From Leucobacter komagatae (GTDB lineage: Bacteria > Actinomycetota > Actinomycetes > Actinomycetales > Microbacteriaceae), in assembly GCF_006716085.1 (NCBI RefSeq), contig NZ_VFON01000001.1:930001-994000 (forward strand): a stretch of DNA of 64,000 nucleotides, in the 5' to 3' direction. The translations under genes were made by a program, and so were the position numbers. Position 1 is the stretch's first letter. Each line of letters opens with the position of its first letter. Shown here piece by piece: positions 1 to 7,614 of the stretch. The notes under the pieces are model-generated. The model made no database searches. It saw only the letters and a list, made by a program, of their open reading frames with translations, and was not told where the DNA came from.

Positions 1-451
1 TCACCTGCTGCCAGGCCGTCCAGATGAGCCACGCGCCGAAGATGAAAAACACCGCGATGAACCGCTCGATGATCGCGGCGCCGACGAGGATGAAGATGCC
101 GCGGAAGATCAGGGCGAGCACGATGCCGATCATGAGCGCGCGCTGCTGGTACGCGCTCGGAACCTTGAATGCTCCAAGGATCAGCACGAACACGAACAGG
201 TTGTCGATCGAAAGACTGTACTCGGTGAGCCAGCCTGCTACGAACTCGGTCGCGTGCTGCGCGTCGCCGAGTAGGTAGATCGCCCCCGCGAACAGCAGCG
301 CGAGCAGCACGTAGAAGCCGACCCACAGGCTGGCCTCGCGCATGGATGGAACGTGGGGCCGCTTAATGATGAGCAGCAGGTCAACAATCAGGATCACGGT
401 GAGCAACACCATTGATCCGATTTCGAACCAGAGGGGTAAAGCGGTTGTCAC
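1..451 (-). CDS. TerC/Alx family integral membrane protein, C-terminus cut by window edge
   Basis: About 150 N-terminal residues are visible; the rest lies beyond the window. The protein is strongly hydrophobic with several membrane segments. It carries the TerC signature EYSLSIDNLFVF at about residues 77-88, whose buried acidic residues are thought to contact metal in this family. Members are linked to Mn2+ export, metal loading of exported proteins and tellurite resistance. I chose the GTG start because reading upstream in frame gives no better start and a GGAG lies about 12 bases before it. The probable Mn2+ riboswitch immediately upstream supports a manganese role. Family assignment is secure; the exact substrate is inferred. 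Confidence 0.85.
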   Translation of the reverse strand, partial: MTTALPLWFEIGSMVLLTVILIVDLLLIIKRPHVPSMREASLWVGFYVLLALLFAGAIYLLGDAQHATEFVAGWLTEYSLSIDNLFVFVLILGAFKVPSAYQQRALMIGIVLALIFRGIFILVGAAIIERFIAVFFIFGAWLIWTAWQQV

Positions 452-480
452 GGTAGAGACATTCTCCTTCGGGCTGGCGC

Positions 481-604
481 AGGGTGCGCGAAACTCCGAA
501 AGTCTCTTCCCGGCTCCAACGAACCCGTCGGCTCCGCACCCGCACCGGCCGCGCGGTCTTCGCGTGGCGTATTGACGATACGGGCGAGGTGGAATACTCC
601 CCTT
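481..604 (-). ncRNA. yybP-ykoY (manganese) riboswitch candidate upstream of terC
   Basis: Read on the minus strand, the leader has the conserved yybP-ykoY blocks in the right order: AAGGGGAGTA at the 5' end, then TCGTCAATACG, then a GC-rich variable arm, then GAGACTTTCGG near the 3' end. This class binds Mn2+ and commonly sits before TerC/Alx and MntP genes. The element ends about 30 bases before the terC GTG, so control could be at ribosome access or at termination. I identified it by eye, so the boundaries are approximate. Confidence 0.72.
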
Positions 605-615
605 CGCAGTGCACA

Positions 616-621
616 AGTATA
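616..621 (-). promoter_or_regulatory. -10 box (TATACT) for the terC riboswitch transcript
   Basis: TATACT is a near-consensus sigma-70 -10 hexamer. Its expected start site falls about 5 bases before the conserved 5' block of the riboswitch. A weak TGGACG -35 candidate lies 19 bases upstream. Confidence 0.45.
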
Positions 622-768
622 ACTCGCGAGGCCCAGCCTTCGTCCACCGTTCATGACCGAAGCTCCGGACTTTCCGTTTCCCCAGGCACAGAAACACGCG
701 CTGGGATAACATATGACTCTATTTTTCCCGCTTCCAGCTTTTGCTCTGAGCCCCGATGGAGAACAACC

Positions 769-1587
769 GTGAACGAACGATCGACGCCGCCAATCCAGCG
801 CAGCACCGACCGTGGACCTGGCGCCGCCTCCCGCACCCTCGCCGCGTTCATCTTTGCGAGCCGCTGGCTGCAGGCACCGCTCTACCTCGGGCTCATCATC
901 GCGCAGGGCGTCTACGTTGTGCTGTTCTTTGTCGAGCTGTGGCACCTGTTCGAGAACGTCATTGTCTCGGGAAAGATCACGGAGACCGACGTGATGCTGT
1001 CGGTGCTTGCGCTCATCGACATCGTCATGATCGCGAACCTCCTCATCATGGTCATCATTGGCGGCTACGAGACCTTCGTCTCGAAGATCCGCGTCGAGGG
1101 CCACCACGACGAGCCCGAGTGGCTCTCGCACGTCAACACGAACCTGCTCAAGGTGAAGCTCGCGGTTTCGATCATCTCGATCTCCTCGATCCACCTCCTC
1201 AAGACCTTCATTGAGGTTGGCCGCATGGAAGACGGCCTCGTCGTCGGCCCGAACGGGAAAGTCATCTACTCCAACGACGGCGTGTTCTGGGAGGTCATGA
1301 TCCACCTCGCGTTCATCGTCTCTGCGCTCGCGCTCGCTTGGATCGACAAGATGGCGCAGCACCACCCGGCGGTGCAGCGCGACGAAGTCACCGCCGGAGC
1401 CATCGAGGCGCAGCTCTCGGGCACGGGCTTCGCTGCCCCGGGCCAGGCGAGCGCAGTCGCGGGGTCGCCGGAGGCTGCCGGCTCGGTGGGCGCTGCCGGC
1501 TCGGTGGACGGGTTCGTCACGGTGAGACTTCCTGCCGGTTCAGCCCTTCCGGAGGGCGCTGAGGTCATTCACCCCGAGCGCCCGTAA
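769..1587 (+). CDS. YqhA/UPF0114 (TIGR00645-type) inner-membrane protein with extended C-terminus
   Basis: The 272-residue membrane protein has at least three hydrophobic segments in its first 210 residues and family-like stretches such as DIVMIANLLIMVIIGGYE and SISSIHLLK. The family has no firm biochemical role. E. coli YqhA is about 164 residues. Here there is an extra Ala/Gly/Pro-rich tail of about 70 residues with GSPEAAGSVGAAGSVDG-type repeats, probably disordered. The GTG start is preceded by GGAG at about 7 bases. The gene is divergent from terC and shares its 317-base intergenic region. Confidence 0.75.
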   Translation: MNERSTPPIQRSTDRGPGAASRTLAAFIFASRWLQAPLYLGLIIAQGVYVVLFFVELWHLFENVIVSGKITETDVMLSVLALIDIVMIANLLIMVIIGGYETFVSKIRVEGHHDEPEWLSHVNTNLLKVKLAVSIISISSIHLLKTFIEVGRMEDGLVVGPNGKVIYSNDGVFWEVMIHLAFIVSALALAWIDKMAQHHPAVQRDEVTAGAIEAQLSGTGFAAPGQASAVAGSPEAAGSVGAAGSVDGFVTVRLPAGSALPEGAEVIHPERP

Positions 1588-1660
1588 GGCGCAAGCGGCC
1601 AACCGCGCAACCTGGCAACCGTCCAGGCGCCCGACCATGGGTAGTGGCTTGCCTGAAACC

Positions 1661-2959
1661 TCATTCGTCTGCCCGACGAAACCTCACCCGGCTCGGCGGC
1701 CTGTCGAGATGCCTTCGACCGGTAGGACTCACCCAGGTCACGACCCCGTCGGAGCCCTGCGACACCTGCCAGTCTGTGTGGTGCTTGATCATGTGGTGCC
1801 CGCGACAGAGGTGAGCAAGATTGACCGTCGAGGTGGCCCCACCGCGGACCGCATCGACCGTGTGGTCAAGGTCGCACCGCTTCGCGGGTACCCTGCATCC
1901 CGGCGCCCGACAGTGGAGGTCTCGAGCCGCGAGGAATCGAGCCATCTCAGCGGAGGGCCGGTAGCGGTCTACGGAGATCACTCCCCCTGCCTCGTCGACG
2001 GTCACCCGATCCCACGCAGCCGCTCCCTGGGCCACACGAACTGCCGTAGCCGAGTCGATGGGGCCGTACCCGACGAGCTCGGCTGCGCCGTGCTCGGGAA
2101 TGACGACCTGGATGTGAGCGCGCACGCGACTCGCCGGCAACGACGCGGCCTCCCCCACTTCCGTCCCCGAGCCGAGCAGGAGGTCACGAAAGACATCCGC
2201 GCCCGCTTCGCCTCGAGTTCGGGAGTCGCGGGCGACGTGGGTGACCGGGGCGACGCCCGCGTTGGGCCCCTCCGCCACCTCATTGCCCGAGAGCGCAAGC
2301 GCCTGCTTCGCGAGCTGCTGGACCAGATCCCGTATAGCGTACGCGTCCTCAGCCGGAAGGTGCGCGACGAGGTCGGCCATCCCCTCGTCAGCAGGGATGA
2401 CCCGCACACAACGACGCTTGAGCGCCTCGGCGTGCCGCTCGGCCATGCTCTGCTCCGAGTGCGCGGCCGCCAGGCGGCGGGCGATTGGGCGCAGGCGGTT
2501 CGGCGTCTCCTCCCGCGCAAATTCAAGCATCTCCCGCTCGTACTGCGCCATCTTCCGTGCCTGCTCCGCGTCGCTATCCGCACTCTGGCGCACTGTGAGC
2601 GGCGCACCCTCGTCAACGATCACCCGAAGGTGACTCAGCGAAATCTCGCCGGCTTGAAGCGCCTGGTGCGCGGCCGACAGGTGCTCGATCGCGATGTACG
2701 CCGTCGAGAGGAGCCGCTCCGCTGTGTGCTCGCTCTCCTGCAGCGCAGTAGCGAGCTCCAGCCGTAGGGAGCGGTAGGCGAGTTCCCTCGCCTCGCCGCC
2801 ATCATCATCGTCGCCGAGCGCGCACTGCATCGCACGCGCGAGGGCCGCGAGCTGCTCGGCCTCGAGCTGGCGCATCTGCTTTTCGCAGCGCTCGATAGCG
2901 CTAAGGAAGACGTCGATCTCCGCAATCTGCTGTCGTGTAAATCGTCCACTGGAAGTCAT
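1661..2959 (-). CDS. DUF222 / 13E12-type protein with C-terminal HNH nuclease domain
   Basis: The 432-residue protein has a long helical DUF222 region (about residues 5-330) followed by an HNH module at about residues 349-394. The module shows paired cysteines (CRAPGC), the CDLDH core, NLAHLC and RGHH. This architecture is repeated many times in actinobacterial genomes (the 13E12 repeat family of mycobacteria). It is often considered a mobile or selfish nuclease-like family. The key HNH residues appear intact, so a nuclease is plausible. No transposase or terminal repeats are visible beside it. Confidence 0.85.
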   Translation of the reverse strand: MTSSGRFTRQQIAEIDVFLSAIERCEKQMRQLEAEQLAALARAMQCALGDDDDGGEARELAYRSLRLELATALQESEHTAERLLSTAYIAIEHLSAAHQALQAGEISLSHLRVIVDEGAPLTVRQSADSDAEQARKMAQYEREMLEFAREETPNRLRPIARRLAAAHSEQSMAERHAEALKRRCVRVIPADEGMADLVAHLPAEDAYAIRDLVQQLAKQALALSGNEVAEGPNAGVAPVTHVARDSRTRGEAGADVFRDLLLGSGTEVGEAASLPASRVRAHIQVVIPEHGAAELVGYGPIDSATAVRVAQGAAAWDRVTVDEAGGVISVDRYRPSAEMARFLAARDLHCRAPGCRVPAKRCDLDHTVDAVRGGATSTVNLAHLCRGHHMIKHHTDWQVSQGSDGVVTWVSPTGRRHLDRPPSRVRFRRADE

Positions 2960-3119
2960 GTGTACATTAATTCACACACCACCGACATTCATGAGTTTGG
3001 GAGCGCCCCGCCACCCCACGCCACCAAAACCAGCGCCACCACCGCGTCTCCAGCACCAGGGGTGCCCCAAGGCCTGCCACAACGCGATAGTCTTGGGCGG
3101 TGCCGTTCGCGGCACACTC

Positions 3120-3204
<85 letters not shown>

Positions 3205-3207
3205 AAG

Positions 3208-3257
3208 GGTGGCCCCCGCTGTTTCCGAGCAGTTGCTCAGAAACAGCGGGGGCCACC
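3208..3257. terminator. Strong bidirectional hairpin between tRNA-Leu and the convergent flavoenzyme gene
   Basis: An 18-bp perfect inverted repeat (GGTGGCCCCCGCTGTTTC and its complement) encloses a second 5-bp stem GAGCA/TGCTC after a single C/A mismatch. It sits 3 bases after the tRNA CCA and 6 bases after the stop of the opposing gene, so it can terminate both. There is no clear T tract. Confidence 0.75.
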
Positions 3258-3263
3258 GTGTTC

Positions 3264-4634
3264 TCAGCGCCCCGTCACGACGTCGGCAATCGTCGCGATC
3301 GGCGAGGTCGATCGGCGCCCGCGATCCTCAGCCGCGTCAGCGACCCCGTACGCAGCGTAGAGGCCCTTCGTCGCGATCCACCGCAGCGGCTCCGGCTCCC
3401 ACTTACGCACGCGGTGCCCCACCCACGGCAGTTCGGTGAGCTCGGTAGCGTTGCCGAGAATGAGGTCCGCGAGTGTTCGCCCCGCCAGGTTTGTGGTCGT
3501 CACGCCGGTTCCGACATAGCCGCCGCCCCAGGCGAGTCCAGTCGCCCGGTCGAGGCCAACCGTCGCGGCCCAGTCTCGTGGCACGCCGAGCACCCCCGAC
3601 CAGAGATGCTCAATCTTGGCGTCGGCCGTCGCCGGAAAGAATCTGTGCATGATCGCGGCCAGCGTCTCCGCTGTCGCCGGGGGCGTTTCGCCGTCGAGGT
3701 CGATGCCCGATCCCCATTTGTACGGCACGCCCCTCCCACCGATGGCAATGCGGTCGTCCGCCGTCCGCTGCGCGTACATGTACACGTGCGCAAAGTCCCC
3801 GAGCACTTCGCCCCGCCCCCAACCGAGCTCGTCCCACACTGACGCGTCGAGTGGCTCGGTCGCGATGAGCGACGAGTTCATTGGAAGCCACAGGCGCTTC
3901 AGCCCCTTGAGCCCGGCGGTGAAGCCCTCGGTCGCGCGCAGCACGAAGTCGGCGGCCACCACGCCGTGGGTGGTGCGCACGTTACCCGGGGTAATCTCGA
4001 CCGCGCGCGTATTCTCGTAGATCTCGACGCCGAGCCGCTCCACGGCCTCGGCGAGCCCGCGCACGAGCTTCGCGGGTTGGATCCTTGCCGCGTGCGGGTG
4101 CCACACCGCAGCACGCGTGTTCGCGACGTTGATCTTGGCGGTTGCCTCCGGCGCCTCGAGCAGCTCGAGGTCAGTTGACCGCCAGGTCTGCTCGGAGGCG
4201 GCGAACGCGCGGATCCTGCCCTCCTGCGCCGGCGTATACGCGACGTTGAACTCGCCGCCCTTTTGGATATCTGCGTCGATCCCTTCTTCTGCTGCGACAC
4301 GAATCACCTCGTCGACGGTGGCGTTCATCGCGAGCTGGAAGCGCTCCGCCGCGTCCCGCCCGTGCGCGCCGACGTACTGCTCACGCCCGCCGGTGATTGA
4401 GTTCGTCAGCCACCCGCCGTTCCGCCCGGACGCCCCATAGCCAATGTGACGCTGCTCAATAATGATGACGCGCAGCTCGGGTCGCTGGCGCTTGAGGTAG
4501 TAGGCCGTCCATAACCCGGTGAACCCCGCGCCGACAATCGCGACGTCTGCGGCGAGCGCGCCCGGCAGTTCGGGCCGGGGCGCCGGCACACCGATCTGCT
4601 GCCACCAGTGAGATACCTTGCCGTTAATCATCAT
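3264..4634 (-). CDS. FAD-dependent oxidoreductase of the DAO / gamma-glutamylputrescine oxidase-like group
   Basis: The 456-residue enzyme has an N-terminal Rossmann FAD site (VAIVGAGFTG, GAGFTG at about 35-40) and the family motif GYGASGRNGG at about 66-75. A C-terminal GGGYVGTGVTTTN segment would close the FAD site. These features match the glycine/D-amino-acid oxidase family, closest in style to OrdL/PuuB flavoenzymes that oxidise secondary amines. The substrate cannot be read from sequence. It starts at tandem ATGATG codons, and no operon partner is adjacent. Confidence 0.82.
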   Translation of the reverse strand: MMINGKVSHWWQQIGVPAPRPELPGALAADVAIVGAGFTGLWTAYYLKRQRPELRVIIIEQRHIGYGASGRNGGWLTNSITGGREQYVGAHGRDAAERFQLAMNATVDEVIRVAAEEGIDADIQKGGEFNVAYTPAQEGRIRAFAASEQTWRSTDLELLEAPEATAKINVANTRAAVWHPHAARIQPAKLVRGLAEAVERLGVEIYENTRAVEITPGNVRTTHGVVAADFVLRATEGFTAGLKGLKRLWLPMNSSLIATEPLDASVWDELGWGRGEVLGDFAHVYMYAQRTADDRIAIGGRGVPYKWGSGIDLDGETPPATAETLAAIMHRFFPATADAKIEHLWSGVLGVPRDWAATVGLDRATGLAWGGGYVGTGVTTTNLAGRTLADLILGNATELTELPWVGHRVRKWEPEPLRWIATKGLYAAYGVADAAEDRGRRSTSPIATIADVVTGR

Positions 4635-4698
4635 GCAGTCCGCTCAAATCGATCGCGCGCACGCCACTGTGCGCCACGCAACAGCGTAGCCTGGGGGT

Positions 4699-5055
4699 AT
4701 GCCTACCCGCTACGAAGCCGCAATCCAACTCGACATTCCATTGGAGATGGCGAAGCGCCACGGGATCCCATCACAGATCAGCAAGGTCGAGCTCGAGAAG
4801 ATCATTGCTGACCCGCCCGCTTGGCTACTGCAATCGCGAGCGAACCGAACCGGGAAGAAGCCCGTGTGGGCAACCCTGGTGTGCGCGATTTGCGGTGCCG
4901 AGGAAACTACCCGCCCGAAGAAGTGGTGGCCCGAGTTCACTGTGCTCGCGTGCGACAGGCATGACGCGGGCGACCTTCCCCAGTCGGCGCCGGGCCTAGA
5001 GCGCTCGTTTGTCTACGGGGTGGGGACTGGGTTCTTCGGCGCGGTTGACGCCTGA
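4699..5055 (+). CDS. Small hypothetical protein with a putative zinc-binding CxxC
   Basis: Not recognised. The 118-residue soluble protein has a helical N-terminus, a CAICGAEE motif at about 72-79 and ACDRHDAG about 20 residues later, giving Cys/Cys/Cys/His ligands that could hold one Zn. A WATLVC beta segment precedes the CxxC. The start has a TAGCCT -10-like box 6 bases upstream and no Shine-Dalgarno sequence, typical of a leaderless transcript. It is divergent from the flavoenzyme gene. Confidence 0.68.
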   Translation: MPTRYEAAIQLDIPLEMAKRHGIPSQISKVELEKIIADPPAWLLQSRANRTGKKPVWATLVCAICGAEETTRPKKWWPEFTVLACDRHDAGDLPQSAPGLERSFVYGVGTGFFGAVDA

Positions 5056-5063
5056 GGCCGAAG

Positions 5064-5270
5064 CTAAGCCCTCGGACTGATCGGTTCTGCCCCGGTTTCT
5101 TGCGCAGACGAGGGTACTGCCGTCGCGACGATATAGAACGTCGCGAAGGGCCCCAGCAACAAGCTGAGCAAGAACCATGAGAACCTCGACCGGTTCTTCT
5201 GCTCCGCGAGCCCAGCATTCACCAAGGCAAGCGTGATCCAGAACAGCCCCTGAGGCACGTATTCAGTCAT
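5064..5270 (-). CDS. Small membrane protein, two predicted membrane segments
   Basis: Not recognised. The 68 residues contain two hydrophobic stretches (about 8-20 and 31-52) separated by a charged EQKNRSRFS turn, with a polar C-terminus. The reading frame uses synonymous codons rich in third-position G/C like its neighbours. It ends 8 bases from the stop of the convergent zinc-motif gene. It resembles short actinobacterial membrane proteins of unknown function. Confidence 0.5.
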   Translation of the reverse strand: MTEYVPQGLFWITLALVNAGLAEQKNRSRFSWFLLSLLLGPFATFYIVATAVPSSAQETGAEPISPRA

Positions 5271-5318
5271 GCCCCCAGGCTAGGGCCATCCGGGCGATCG
5301 CGGCACCGCTCACGCGGA

Positions 5319-5363
5319 GCTGCCTTGAGCGGAGCTGCCACAAGCAGAGCTGCCTTGAGCAGA
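5319..5363. promoter_or_regulatory. Three tandem 15-bp near-palindromes upstream of the clpP pair (candidate PopR-type operators)
   Basis: Three abutting copies of GCTGCC-N3-AGCRGA (spacers TTG, ACA, TTG) lie 40-85 bases before the first clpP start. Each is a near-palindrome. Each differs at two positions from TCTGCC-N3-GGCAGA, the site I recall being reported for Streptomyces PopR. The end of the third copy plus its flank, TGAGCAGAATCG, recurs upstream of the regulator gene at about 7096-7107. Confidence 0.55.
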
Positions 5364-5403
5364 ATCGAGCGCCCGAGGCCCACCCACCGGCGAGGCTTGC
5401 AGC

Positions 5404-6039
5404 ATGAGCGATTCTCAACCTCCCAGGCCCACCCTCTTCACCGAGCCGTACCGCCGCGAACTCTACGAGCGCCGCGTGCTGGTGCTCGACGGCGAACTCA
5501 CCGACGACAACGGCGTACTTCTCGCGACCCAGCTGGTCGCACTCTCCGCCGCGGACCCCCTCGCGGATATCTCGCTGTGGATCCACTCGCCCGGCGGCTC
5601 CGTCCCCGCGATGCTCGCGATCCGCGATCTGATCCGGATCATTCCCAACGACGTCGCGACGCTCGCGCTCGGGATCGCCTGCAGCGCTGGCCAGTTCCTC
5701 TTGACGGCGGGCACCCGCGGCAAGCGCCGGGTCCTTCAGCACTCGCGGATCCTGATGCACCAGGGATCAGCGGGGATCGGCGGAACCACCGTCGATGTCG
5801 AGCTCCAGGCCGCGCACCTGCGCCACACGCGGGACACGGTGCTCGGGATCACGAGCGTCGATACTGGCCAGCCGCTCGAACGCGTCTTTGAAGATTCGCT
5901 GCACGATCATTGGTTTACCGCAGCGGAGAGCGTCGACTACGGTTTCGTCGACGGGATCACTGCTTCGTTTGATGAGCTCCTCCCCCGGTTCTCAGCTCCG
6001 GCCGGGTTCGGCACGGGCGGGGTGGAGGCGACGCGATGA
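5404..6039 (+). CDS. ATP-dependent Clp protease proteolytic subunit, catalytic triad intact
   Basis: The 211-residue ClpP-family serine protease is the barrel subunit that degrades substrates unfolded by ClpC/ClpX-type ATPases in the cytoplasm. Landmarks are SPGGSV at about 62-67, nucleophile Ser94 in GIACSAGQ, His119 in LMHQ and Asp168 in LHDHWF. The Ser-His-Asp spacings of 25 and 49 match E. coli ClpP. GAGG lies 8 bases before ATG. Its stop overlaps the next gene's start as ATGA, so the two subunits are probably co-translated and co-assembled. It is an accessory paralogue; the housekeeping clpP1P2-clpX locus is not here. Confidence 0.93.
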   Translation: MSDSQPPRPTLFTEPYRRELYERRVLVLDGELTDDNGVLLATQLVALSAADPLADISLWIHSPGGSVPAMLAIRDLIRIIPNDVATLALGIACSAGQFLLTAGTRGKRRVLQHSRILMHQGSAGIGGTTVDVELQAAHLRHTRDTVLGITSVDTGQPLERVFEDSLHDHWFTAAESVDYGFVDGITASFDELLPRFSAPAGFGTGGVEATR

Positions 6040-6629
6040 GCGAGAGCTACACAATTCCGAGCGTGGTGTCACAGAGCCCGCGCGGAGAGCGCATCATGGA
6101 TGTCTACTCGCACCTGCTCAGCGAACGCATCGTCTACCTCGGCACGCCAATCGACGCGGGAGTCGCGAATGCGATCATTGCGCAGCTGCTGTATCTCGAC
6201 GCCGCGGGAAGCACGACCGACATCAGCTTCTACATCAACTGCTCGGGCGGCGACCCGAGCGCGATGCTTGCGATCTACGACACCGTCAGGTTTGTGCGTT
6301 CGCAGGTCGCCACGACGTGTGTCGGTCAGGCTGTCGGCGTCGGCGCAGTGCTGCTCGCCGCCGGAGCACCAGGGAAGCGGATGGCGTTGCCGCACACCCG
6401 GGTGGTTTTGCATCAGCCGAGCAACGAGGGCAGGCGCGGCACGATCCCGGATCTCATCTTGCAGGCCGATGAGGCCGTTCGGTTGCGGTCAGACCTCGAG
6501 GCAGTGCTCTCGGCGCACACGGGGCAGCCCGTCGAGAACCTGCGGCGCGACACCGATCATGACCGCGTCTTCACCGCAGCCGAGGCCCGCGACTATGGGC
6601 TACTCGATCACGTCATCGTCGAGAAGTGA
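6036..6629 (+). CDS. ClpP-family subunit lacking the catalytic serine (ClpR-like)
   Basis: The 197-residue ClpP fold keeps NCSGGDPS at about 68-75, His126 in VVLHQPS and an Asp near 176 in DHDRVF. The nucleophile motif, normally GQAASMG, reads GQAVGVG, so the expected serine is Gly101. It should be proteolytically inactive by itself, like the ClpR subunits of cyanobacteria and plastids. It could form mixed rings or tetradecamers with the intact ClpP encoded just upstream, with which it overlaps by 4 bases. The loss is read directly from sequence; the mixed-complex role is inference. Confidence 0.9.
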   Translation: MSESYTIPSVVSQSPRGERIMDVYSHLLSERIVYLGTPIDAGVANAIIAQLLYLDAAGSTTDISFYINCSGGDPSAMLAIYDTVRFVRSQVATTCVGQAVGVGAVLLAAGAPGKRMALPHTRVVLHQPSNEGRRGTIPDLILQADEAVRLRSDLEAVLSAHTGQPVENLRRDTDHDRVFTAAEARDYGLLDHVIVEK

Positions 6630-6675
6630 GCTTCGAGGGCCAACTGAGCTTCTAAGCAGCGAGCGCAACGCAACG

Positions 6676-7047
6676 CTATGCGGCGAGCGCGAACACCACC
6701 GCTGTCCCCACCGCGAATGCGGCCCGCGCGGTCGGGGCGGCGGTCTGGCCCCCCGCTTCCCGCAGCCCGTCGGCAACCGCAAGGGTGAGGTCAATGAGGG
6801 TGACGCCGAGCGCTCCGGCAACCGCGGCGATCATCTCGCTCGACGCGTCTTTGCTCCCCCGCTCCATCTCTGACAGATACTGCGGAGAGATGCCCGCGCG
6901 TCTCGCGATGTCGCCGAGCGTCTCACCGCGGTGGTGGCGAAGCCGGCGCAGCTCAGCCCCAAGCATGTGACGCCAGAGCGGCATCGGGAGCGCTCGTTCG
7001 GCCCGTTCGCGTGGTGCAGGGTGTGTCGTGTGGGCGTTCTCGGTCAT
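6676..7047 (-). CDS. XRE-type regulator of the ClgR/PopR group with C-terminal ALAA
   Basis: The 123-residue protein has a ClgR-like helix-turn-helix at about residues 30-85: LWRHMLGAELRRLRHHRGETL, GDIARRAGISPQYLSEMERG and SKDASSEMIAAV. Actinobacterial ClgR and PopR activate clp genes and are themselves degraded by ClpP through a C-terminal Ala-Ala. This protein ends FALAA, the same last four residues as the SsrA tag. It is convergent with the clpP pair, as expected for a dedicated regulator. The start chosen is the MTENAH ATG; an in-frame upstream ATG would add 31 atypical residues. Confidence 0.82.
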   Translation of the reverse strand: MTENAHTTHPAPRERAERALPMPLWRHMLGAELRRLRHHRGETLGDIARRAGISPQYLSEMERGSKDASSEMIAAVAGALGVTLIDLTLAVADGLREAGGQTAAPTARAAFAVGTAVVFALAA

Positions 7048-7133
7048 ATCCAGATCGTATGCACGGGCGGCGCCGACGCCGACCCTTCTCCGCTCTGAGC
7101 AGAATCGGGGCAGCCCCGTGTCAGACTGGCTCC

Positions 7134-7586
7134 ATGGCAAGCACGTTCACCGTCACGACCCACGCGCGGGTGCCGCTCGAGGACCTCTTCGACGCATCGC
7201 TGAGTGTCGACGAACACACTGCGTCTATGTCAGCGAGCCGCGAGCGGGCTATCGCGGGGGTCACCTCTGGGGACATGCGCCTCGGCGAGAGCGTCACCTG
7301 GCGGGCCCGGCACTTCGGCGTCTGGTTCACAATGACGTCGAAGATCACCGCACTCGACCGCCCGAACTTCTTCGTCGACGAGCAGCAGCGCGGGCCGTTC
7401 AAACGTTTCCGTCATGAGCACCACTTCGAGCGCGTCGGTGAGATGACTGTCATGCGTGACACCATCACCCTTGCAGCGCCCGTGGTCGGCGTACTCGCCG
7501 AGCGTCTCGTGCTCGTTCCCTACCTGCGAAAACTTATTCGCGAGCGCAACGAGCACCTCACCCGGGCGCTCACCGACAGGCCGTAG
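7134..7586 (+). CDS. SRPBCC (START/polyketide cyclase-like) family protein
   Basis: The 150-residue protein begins STFTVTTHARVPLEDLFDASLSVDEH, a typical opening of the SRPBCC helix-grip fold. Alternating strands follow (GESVTWRARHFGVWFTMTSKI, FKRFRHEHHFERV, MTVMRDTITLAAP) and then a long C-terminal helix. This fold binds hydrophobic ligands in a deep cavity; no function can be assigned. A CAGACT box lies just before the ATG. It is divergent from the PopR-like regulator and shares an 86-base intergenic region with it. Confidence 0.72.
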   Translation: MASTFTVTTHARVPLEDLFDASLSVDEHTASMSASRERAIAGVTSGDMRLGESVTWRARHFGVWFTMTSKITALDRPNFFVDEQQRGPFKRFRHEHHFERVGEMTVMRDTITLAAPVVGVLAERLVLVPYLRKLIRERNEHLTRALTDRP

Positions 7587-7614
7587 CTCCCGTGCCACCG
7601 TTACGCTAGAGGGC

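Noticed and set aside
448..1365. A 305-codon minus-strand frame across the YqhA gene
   Set aside because: Antisense shadow full of Asp/Arg/Val; the YqhA reading has membrane helices and a proper GTG with SD.
1661..2959. Treating the DUF222/HNH gene as part of an intron or intein
   Set aside because: No intron RNA motifs, intein splice junctions or interrupted host gene flank it.
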